NCBI GenBank assembly: GCA_033557675.1
Contig: JAWQRM010000462.1
Location: 1 to 22,492 of the forward strand
DNA length: 22,492 nucleotides
Direction: 5' to 3'
From: Coptodactyla brooksi
Taxonomy: Eukaryota > Arthropoda > Insecta > Coleoptera > Scarabaeidae
Below the pieces are notes generated by a model. It did no database searches and was not told the DNA's origin. It saw nothing but the letters and a program-made list of their open reading frames with translations. A program made the position numbers and the translations under genes. Position 1 is the stretch's first letter. Each line of letters starts with the position of its first letter. Shown here one piece after another: positions 16,601 through 22,492 of the stretch.

Positions 16601-19600
16601 CGGGCGCCGCGTGTGTCAGCAGGTTGAAGTGGGCCGGCAGGTTCTTCTGGAACGTGTGCACCATGAAGTTGTCCAGCTGGGTCTTGTCCTGCGCGGTGAA
16701 CCCGAGCGTCTGGCACATGAACTCCACGGGGCTGGCCGTCGTCCTCAGGATCTGCTCGAGCTCCCTCAGCTTGCTCTCGCACTTGAGCGGCCTCGTGCCC
16801 ATCACACTGCCGTTCTTCTCGACGAGGACGTTCACGATCGCCGAGACCTCCGTCATCGACTCGGGGATCGCGATCTTTATCGTGTACGGGTTGCGGATCT
16901 TCACCGACTTCAGCTCGATCATCTCGTGGTTACGCTCGATCGAGATCTTCACGATGTCCTCCTTCTGGAGCGGGTGGGACAGGGTGATCAGCACGCTGTT
17001 TTGACCCTAAAATAAACATTAACATCCGTATTTAAAAAGTGTTGAAGAGAAAGTTTTTACTTTGTTTTCTTTTTATATACTTTGCTTATTGGATTATATT
17101 CTGAATTGGTGTTGCCTGTACACAGTAAAAATAAATTAAAGTAATAGCAAGACTATGACCATGAGACCTGTGTTCCTGAGAATGTCGGACAGTCAACCTT
17201 TCTTCTGATATAATAGTACAAAGACAGTGTTTAATTAAGACCTTTTACCGGAAAAATTAGAAATTGGTAGTCAAAAATTTTCAATAGTTTCAATATTCGG
17301 AAATACCTGGGATATTTGTGTGTGTACAAATAAATAAATAAATGCAAATTGTAATTATTTGGTCAATAAAAATTATTATTATTATTTGTGTGAATTATTC
17401 GTCTGATAGAATATACACAGTAAAAATAAATGAAAGTAGTAGCAAGACTATGACATAATTAAACATAGTGTTTAATTAAAACCCTTTGTCAGAAGAATTA
17501 GAAACTTTTGGTAGTCGAAAATTTTCAATAGAGTTTCAATATTCGGAAATACCTAGGATATTTATTTATTTTGCCACCTGATATAGTTTCGAGGCAGTAT
17601 TAAATAATTTTTATCTTTAAATGTATAGTTATGAGAAATTGTTACAGTTAATTTTGTTCTAAAATACACAAACGTGAGTCAAAGAAAATTTTAAAATTAT
17701 CTATACTGTCCTCATACATCTTGTTTCTTTAAGCAAGTTCTGCTGTCACGCTGTCACAAATGACGTAAAAAGAATGGACTACAAAATTATCTCGTGTAGA
17801 AAACGAACGAGTTTCGGTTTGAAATACGTAACACTAATATCAATACTAAAGCAAACAAACATCCGCTAGCCCCCGTTTATGCTACCGATATATATGAAAG
17901 TCGGCGTTCTGCGATAGTAACTAGAAGATGTACATCGCACATGACTTTCTCTTACCTTGCCCCCGGTTTAAATGTAAAAAAAATTGCAAAAAAAATCCAT
18001 TCGTACCTGTCATTTAAAAATTAGTTGGCAAAAAAAGTTAGCTAGAGAAATTAGTTAGCTGAAAATAAGTTAACCAAAAAATTAGTTAGCTAAGAAACTA
18101 GTCGACTAAAATAGTTAGCGAAAAATGGTTAACTAAAAACTAGTTAGCTAAAAAATATTAGTTATATAAGAGAATATTAGTTATAAAAGGTCATTAGTTA
18201 CAATGATCTTTTAGCTAACTAGTTCTCTAAATTAACTAGTTAGTTAGTTTAGAGAACTAGTTAGATTAGTCAGTTAGCTAACTAGTTCTCTAAACTAACT
18301 TAGTTCTCTAAACTACTTCTCTAACTAGCGGTGCCGGGATGAATTTACGCCACTAAGGTGGAAATGAGTTTAGTCGGTATGGCCTATTCGGTAGATCATT
18401 AGTTACAAAATTGGCTAAAAATGTAGTTGGCCAAAGGTAGCGAAAAAATTAGTTAATTACAGATAATAAATATTTATCTACATATGTATGTACATATGAA
18501 TAATACCGAAACAACTATTTAAGATTATAGTAATAAAGGCATATATTGCATCGTTTATGAACATATTTTAAATTCATTCCGCAATTTTTTTATAGTAATT
18601 TAACTTTCGCTTTTCCATTATACTAATAGTAATGTTCGAAGCACAATAGCATTCGGCGTCTTCAAAAGCGGTTTCTTTCATTATCAGTAAACACAGTATA
18701 AAGTTGTTCGGCACACTCCTTGTGTTCCGCACACAAAGGGACCGCGCTTTTCTCTTTTCAACTCTATGCTCGAGTTCGTTCTTTACTAATTGCAAAACAT
18801 TTTTTAGCAGTAGCTAGTGGATACCGTATTATTTCGTAATTGAAAAAGAGTTTTATATTTAGGAAATTCGCTTCAAATATACTGTTTTTATGTAGTAAAC
18901 TGAATTAAAAACAGAAAAAAACAAATGCGCACTTTGTAGTACAACCTTTGGTGATTATCATATGAAAATCTGACAGCTCTGCGCTAAAAGATAACGAAGT
19001 TATAATTAAACACGTCCACCGTTGCCCCACCCTTAACTACGCCTATAATTATCGAAGATATTAATGTGTTTTGTACATAATCAGGAATCTGTTTTCACTC
19101 ATAATAGCCAAAACAAAATACTCAAAATCAATTAACAAATTTGGAGAGAAAGCTGAAAACACAAAAACAGAATCACTACTAAAGAAATGTTATTAGAAAA
19201 AAAATTTTGTTCTAAGTTTGATTTAAGTAAATTTTCTTAAATTTAAGAAAATTTAAATTAACTGTTAAAAAGAAATCTGAAGACATTAAGGTCTATCTCA
19301 ATGCAAGGAGATACTTGTCTTGTAACGAAATTACAAGAAAGAAAGATGAAAACCCAAAAAACAGAATCATTATCAAGGAAATGTTAATACGAAAAAATAT
19401 CTACTGCATATCAAGAAAAGTAGGTAGGAAACTACTTTTCCTATCAAGAAGACAGGAAAAGTAAGTCTAATACATAAAACAGGGCCAAAAGGTGACAGGA
19501 AGAACTAGAGACCACTTTGCAACGTTACAACGTTTCAAAAAATTCTGGAAAAATTAGTAAAAAGCAGAATAACAAGTTTTTTTATAAGATAGTTACTTTT

Positions 19601-21670
19601 TTATAGTAGTCAATATGGATTCGGAAAAAAACCAACACCAAAATAGCAACTGTTGATGCTGTAATTACTCTGCAAAGGACCATAGATAACAAGAAAGTTG
19701 CAGCAGCATTGTACATTGACTTACAAAAAGCTTTTGATACCATTGAATATAATAAGCTGGAAAATTCATTGGAAAATGCTTGTATTCAAGGACAGTGGCT
19801 TCTGTGAATTAAATCTTTCCTACAAAATAGGAATTATAGTATTCTCTTCGTACATGAAAGTTCAAAAAACTATTAAAACACATTATAAATGTTTGATTTC
19901 AGTAAACCTCTAATAATGTGTACCAACCAGCAGTGCATAGCTGTTAAACAGAAATCTGAAGACATTAAGTCTTGACTAGATGGAAGAAATTAAAATTATA
20001 AAGATGATAAAATTACAAAAAGGGAATCTGAAAACCTTTTATTTACTAAGTTTGATTTAAATAAACTTTAAATCAGCTGTTAAAAGGAAATCTGGGCACA
20101 TTAAACTTTATCGCGATGCAAGGAGTCTTAATAAAATTATAAAGAAAAGAAGATGAAAAATCAGAAAGTTTAACTAACTTTAATTTAAGTAAATCTCTAA
20201 TAATGTATACCATTAGTGTATATATTGAGAGTTGTACTTTCAGTGCATCTATTGTTGCATATACAATTGTAAAATGATGAATAACCGTCTATTTCTAGAG
20301 TTGTACAGGAGAAACTCCAGAAAAAGAAAGAAAAAAAAACGATGAAAAATAATACAATAGGTACTTTTGTATACCATATCAATGTGTACATAAAAAAAAT
20401 GTAGCTTCAGTGCATGTATTATTGCATATACAAGTGTAAAATGATTCATAAACATCCACTTTTAGAGATATAGAGGAGAAATACCTTATTACAAAAGAGA
20501 AAATGATGGGAAATAATGCAATAGAACATTTCGAATGCCTTGAAGTACGAAATAAAGAGAAATAATCTGTGTGGGCAAACCACACACGTAACACATAATC
20601 GGGAAGAGATTTTTTTGTTCGCAGTATCAATGAGTGTGTCATTAAATTTTCCCGACCATTATATTAATAATTTCGCTCGCGGGATAAAACCGGGTATTTT
20701 TTATCAACAGGACAATGTAATTCTGTTGTATTCAACTCTATGCGAGTTGTTTTTTTGTTAAGCGTTTGCTAGAAAATAACGAAATAGAAAATATATGTTA
20801 TTCTATTGAAATATATTCAGATATTCGATAAGACTTTGGTAGAAAGATGTCAAGTTTTATTTAATACAGTAATGAACACTGTGGATCAATTTAAAAGTTC
20901 ATTTGTAAACATTTTCGCGTATCGTGTGTAAATATTTATTTGCAAACATCCTCAAAATTATTGATCAATCGAAGTTTACGTATTTTGTTGTTTGTATGAA
21001 TATTAAAATTATAAAGTAAAGCGCTTACCTGTCGGACTTTCTTCGGCTGTACGGAAAAGTGAGATTTCTCCTGATTCGAAACGGAAATCTGCTGCTTCCA
21101 GATCCTCATGAAGATCGTCATCGCGGCCGATAAAAACTCCTTCGTGAAGGTCTCGTCCTGGTCTTCCCCGACCGTGTGCCTCTGCCATTGCGAAAACGTA
21201 GTCAACACTGTAATTTAATGTTTGTTAAGTCCAAATAACCGCGTTTGTTTTTCGTTTACCGTTTTTGTGCGTTTCCGTGATGTCGTTATCGGTTACGCCC
21301 AAAAGCAAAGCGAGGACCCTGTTAGGTATCAACAGTCTCGAGAGCGGCATCGTTTTCGACAAGTTCTTGGTGATCTTGTCCAAGAACAACGGGCATATCA
21401 CGACTAATTGCAGTTTTACGCCCGCCGTCTTTTCCGAGATGAACCTTATGTCCCCGTTGGCCTCGATTATCTCCTCGAGGCTCAGATGGTGTATCCTTAA
21501 ACGGGGTTGCAAAATATTTCGCGATTACGCGCCGATTTCGGAACTTACTTGAAAGCTTTCTTCGTCGCCTGGTATATGTTGCCGAACTGTTGGAAGCACG
21601 ATCCGAAATAATTCGCCCACATGGTCGCCGCTTCGCTGTCCCTAACCGAAACTATCAGAATGTCCTCCAT
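13689..21670 (-). CDS. stumps: Stumps/Dof FGF-receptor adaptor (DBB-domain protein)
   Basis: Stumps/Dof links insect FGF receptors to Ras/MAPK signalling in mesoderm and tracheal cells. Exons on minus: 21670-21549 (exon itself from 21693), 21495-21260, 21207-21029, 17006-15612, 15268-15128, 15071-14969 and 13882-13689. All are GT-AG with matching phases, giving 789 aa from the ATG at 21670. An upstream exon may add residues, because the open frame reaches an acceptor at 21694. Layout: a TIR-like fold (about 1-115, MEDILIVSVRDSEAATMWANY), a DBB region (about 180-320), ankyrin-like repeats (324-385, PTLLHFAAKYGLEKFAMQL), Pro-rich pieces (PPPKPVLTP), a coiled coil (523-568) and a Ser-rich stretch (607-629). 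Tyrosine motifs: Y416 LVP, Y449 VPM (PI3K-type YxxM), and three YxN motifs at Y751, Y766 and Y781 (Grb2/Drk type). The third intron is 4.0 kb and rich in repeats. Confidence 0.92.
14212..14241 (+). ncRNA. Hammerhead-like hairpin motif 1 in the last stumps intron
   Basis: The sequence is CTGAAGA, then T, then a 7-bp stem GGTTTAT/ATAAACC with a TCG loop, then GAAGC. It shares the CTGAnGAT-stem-GAARC layout with the copies at 1251, 14513 (minus) and 14810. The core differs from a true hammerhead (CTGANGA...GAAA) in its G after GAA and by the extra T before the stem, so this copy is probably inactive. Confidence 0.4.
14483..14513 (-). ncRNA. Hammerhead-like hairpin motif 2 (left end of the inverted-repeat element)
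   Basis: On minus: CTGATGA (14513-14507), T, stem GTTCCC/GGGGGC with an AAT loop (two G-U pairs), GAAAC (14490-14486), then GTC. Flanks GTCA and TGTAAT resemble the flanks of the copy at 1251. The CUGAUGA, GAAA and GUC pieces are those of a hammerhead ribozyme; the extra T and a nearly absent stem III are not typical. Confidence 0.45.
14810..14838 (+). ncRNA. Hammerhead-like hairpin motif 3 (right end of the inverted-repeat element)
   Basis: CTGATGA (14810-14816), T, stem GCACT/AGTGC with a TCAAAT loop, then GAAAC. A further outer stem is possible: TTACAA (14804-14809) with TTGTAA (14841-14846). The stem sequence differs from motif 2 although the surrounding terminal repeat is homologous. 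Confidence 0.45.
15269..15611 (-). other. stumps intron 4 (343 bp), nothing recognised
   Basis: The intron between exons ending at 15612 and starting at 15268. It is purine-rich on the plus strand (GGAAGGA, GAAGGAG runs) and contains no recognisable element. A 60-codon plus frame here has no family features. Confidence 0.6.
17119..17316 (+). repeat. Dispersed direct repeat copy 1 (stumps intron 3)
   Basis: This copy matches 17413-17563 in order through ACACAGTAAAAATAAAT, TAGCAAGACTATGAC, AGTGTTTAATTAA, ATTTTCAATAG and TTCAATATTCGGAAATACCT. It carries about 50 bp that copy 2 lacks. A short (AAAT)n run follows at 17328-17344. Confidence 0.85.
17413..17563 (+). repeat. Dispersed direct repeat copy 2 (stumps intron 3)
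   Basis: This is the partner of 17119-17316 in the same orientation. Together they suggest a short non-coding mobile repeat or a local duplication with a deletion. No open frame is present. Confidence 0.85.
18010..18440. repeat. TTAGTTAGCTAA-rich array with orientation switch and hairpins
   Basis: Degenerate units of about 13-17 bp built on TTAGTTAGCTAAAAA run from 18010 to 18180, then appear in reversed form (TTTTAGCTAACTAG) to about 18320. The switch point is a small hairpin, AAAAGGTCATT (18185-18195) with AATGATCTTTT (18202-18212). A perfect 17-bp inverted repeat follows (18215-18231 and 18248-18264), and the left-arm sequence recurs at 18278-18294. TCATTAGTTACAA occurs at both 18191 and 18398. 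It is a strongly structured low-complexity block inside the stumps intron. Confidence 0.85.
18441..19140. other. Intronic stretch without a recognised element
   Basis: AT-rich sequence between the palindromic array and the LINE remnant. A 73-codon minus frame (18574-18795) has no recognisable family. A GCCCCACCCTTAACTACGCC stretch near 19023 looks like a transposon end by composition, but no partner end was found. Confidence 0.4.
19205..19345 (+). repeat. LINE-associated repeat piece (three copies)
   Basis: A piece reading AAGTTTGATTTAAGTAAA, then ACTGTTAAAAAGAAATCTGA and GACATTAAGG, recurs in shorter form at about 19940-19975 and at 20045-20130. Translated, it gives VKKKSEDIK and VKRKSGHIK, probably the linker part of the same LINE family that lies between the copies. 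Confidence 0.6.
19380..19870 (+). mobile_element. LINE reverse transcriptase remnant
   Basis: Broken plus-strand frames give, in order, VSLIHKTGPKGDRKN (the NYRP region, with a stop for Tyr), FQKILEKLVKSRITSF, QYGFGKKPTP, VDAVITLQRTIDNKKVAAAL and YIDLQKAFDTIEYNKLENSL, which contains the RT palm motif A, then CIQGQWLL and IKSFLQNRNYSILFV. This is the fingers/palm part of a non-LTR retrotransposon ORF2. Two frameshifts and several stops make it dead. It lies antisense to stumps in intron 3. Confidence 0.8.
20203..20530 (+). repeat. Tandem duplication, two ~165-bp units
   Basis: Units start at about 20203 and 20369. Shared pieces: GTATACCAT, TTCAGTGCAT, TTGCATATACAA, TGTAAAATGAT, and a GAAAATAATACAATAG / GGAAATAATGCAATAG end. 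They are 75-80% similar by eye. Non-coding. Poly-A-like runs within each unit hint at a retroposed origin, which I cannot confirm. Confidence 0.75.
20531..21028. other. Remainder of stumps intron 3, nothing recognised
   Basis: AT-rich sequence up to the donor of stumps exon 3 (GT at 21028-21027 on minus). No frame of known type, no RNA gene and no repeat shared with the rest of the window beyond TCAACTCTATGC, which also occurs near 18758. Confidence 0.45.
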
Positions 21671-21693
21671 GTCGCTCAGTTTCTTGTTAGGCA

Positions 21694-22150
21694 CTGGAAT
21701 TGACGAAAACGCAATCAAAAAAAGTACATAATTTAATGTACACCGACCGCGACCGCACAATCCAAGGCTCTGTCTCTGACTGAATTCGAATAGACACAAT
21801 ATTGTATAGGAAGGAAGTCGGCCTGACCTAACCAAGATATATACGATAAACGAAAACGAATACAGACGCGTATTCAGTAGGTATTTTAACGCGGTCCCCG
21901 TTTTTCTTAGAAAAGCTCTATTCTTTCGACCCGTTATCGTTTTAATTCTTCTCGTTTACTCGGAACGTCTAACAGTCACGATTTTATCTTAAAGGGTAAA
22001 AAGGTATAGGCAAAACGCGCTTGTTCACGACGTTCGTGTGCATCTGCGCTTTCTTTTCAGATTAAGATGACCCGAGATGTAGATAAAGCAACCCTAAAGC
22101 TACTCGACTTTATTGTCCCGTGCCACCCAGAAACGTATAATATCGTTGGT
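21694..22150. other. Upstream of the first visible stumps exon
   Basis: An acceptor (TTCCAG at 21699-21694 on minus) precedes the exon, so this is intron. Further upstream sequence may include an untranslated or short coding first exon, but I could not identify one. No other gene is seen. Confidence 0.5.
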
Positions 22151-22275
22151 AGGGCCCGGATTAAAAAGCATTAAAAATGCAGGAAAAAGCGCTTAAAAGC
22201 ATATCGATTTTGGCGAAAAAAGCATTATTATATTCAAAAAAAGCATTATTATATGCAAAAAAATGTTTACATTTT
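22151..22275. repeat. AAAAGCATTA-rich terminal-like sequence
   Basis: GGGCCCGGATT begins a run with five or more AAAAAGC or AAAAGCATTA words (about 22163, 22185, 22194, 22218, 22240). A GGGCCCGGA edge followed by short subterminal repeats is reminiscent of some hAT-type transposon ends, but only one end is seen and there is no transposase. Confidence 0.3.
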
Positions 22276-22333
22276 ACAAAATTATATAAACTATATACAC
22301 ATTTTTGATGAAATAAACATTGATTTAGATATA

Positions 22334-22492
22334 ACAGGTAGGCTGAAAAGTTCGTAGGCTGACATATAGATGGCGCTACTAGTATTAAATCCATATGATT
22401 TTTAGTTAGCCCTAGCCTTCAAAAGATACGTGTATAAATTTGGCAGCTGTCAGACTATTAGTTTGTGAGATATAGTATTTAACTTTTGTCAG
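22334..22492 (+). mobile_element. mariner-family element, 5' end, cut by window edge
   Basis: ACAGGTAGGCTGAAAAGTTC follows a TA dinucleotide (22332-22333), as expected for Tc1/mariner insertion. The next part, with TAGATGGCGCTACTAG, CCATATGATTTTTAGTTAGC and a TGGCAGCTGTCAG stretch, matches my memory of the 5' leader of insect mariner elements. The transposase start would lie just beyond 22492. Because the leader looks intact, the copy may be recent. Confidence 0.7.

Noticed and set aside
15664..16782. 372-codon alternative minus frame over the same stumps exon
   Set aside because: It is an out-of-frame shadow rich in Arg/Gly/Ala/Pro. The frame with DBB and ankyrin features is clearly the real one.
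15633..17015. 460-codon open frame on the plus strand opposite stumps exon 4
   Set aside because: It is antisense to a well-supported exon with family domains. Its composition (Val/Leu/Arg/His-rich) is what a GC-biased coding strand yields in antisense. No family features and no splice context.
17328..17390. (AAAT)n and (ATT)n runs as a functional element
   Set aside because: They are short simple repeats common in AT-rich introns; nothing distinguishes them.
18574..18795. 73-codon minus frame in stumps intron 3
   Set aside because: It has no recognised motif, no consistent splice partner and lies in AT-rich repeat-filled intron. It is best explained by chance.
20379..20642. Short Phe/Ser/Cys-rich frames around 20200-20640
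   Set aside because: They derive from the tandemly duplicated AT-rich units. Aromatic-rich translations are typical of reversed A-rich sequence, not of genes.
1..22492. CRISPR array, bacterial operon or tRNA/rRNA genes
   Set aside because: The repeats are AT-rich, irregular and without unique spacers of constant length. The genes are spliced and eukaryotic, and no tRNA cloverleaf or rRNA segment was seen.

Overview
The window looks like animal nuclear DNA, most likely from an insect. It carries spliced genes with GT-AG introns and GC-richer exons in an AT-rich background. One gene is a stumps/Dof homologue, the insect FGF-receptor adaptor. A beetle-like genome is my guess, but the sequence alone does not settle the order.

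Five protein-coding genes can be built exon by exon with consistent splice phases: MCM3 (minus, C-terminal half outside the window or beyond a long intron), AKAP17A (plus, complete), an OVCA2-type serine hydrolase (minus, complete), EBAG9/RCAS1 (plus, complete) and stumps/Dof (minus, coding region apparently complete if the first ATG seen is used). MCM3/AKAP17A and OVCA2/EBAG9 are head-to-head pairs, each sharing a short promoter. AKAP17A/OVCA2 and EBAG9/stumps converge. A consensus E2F site lies 63 bp upstream of the MCM3 start, as expected for a replication-licensing gene. A perfect CRE palindrome lies about 60 bp upstream of the OVCA2 start.

Introns fall into two classes: many of only 52-65 bp, and a few long ones, most of which hold mobile-element debris. 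From left to right: a decayed Penelope-like retroelement (450-1290, minus); a LINE linker fragment with a partial direct duplication, followed by a second Penelope-like fragment in MCM3 intron 2 (2779-4003); a 215-bp direct repeat in AKAP17A intron 1; a degenerate array of about eight ~0.3-kb units between AKAP17A and OVCA2 (8540-10480); a pogo/jerky-type transposase fragment with a mutated catalytic position in the EBAG9 intron; a 450-bp inverted-repeat element in the last stumps intron; and, in the 4-kb stumps intron, dispersed repeats, a TTAGTTAGC-rich palindromic array and a LINE reverse-transcriptase remnant. The right edge holds the 5' end of a mariner element.

The observation I would follow first is a short motif found four times (1251, 14212, 14513 on minus, 14810). 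It reads CTGA(T/A)GAT, then a hairpin, then GAA(A/G)C. The stem sequences differ completely between copies but each remains self-complementary. This covariation, with a GTC triplet after GAAAC in two copies, resembles the hammerhead ribozyme core known from Penelope-like elements, although one extra base separates the core from stem II.
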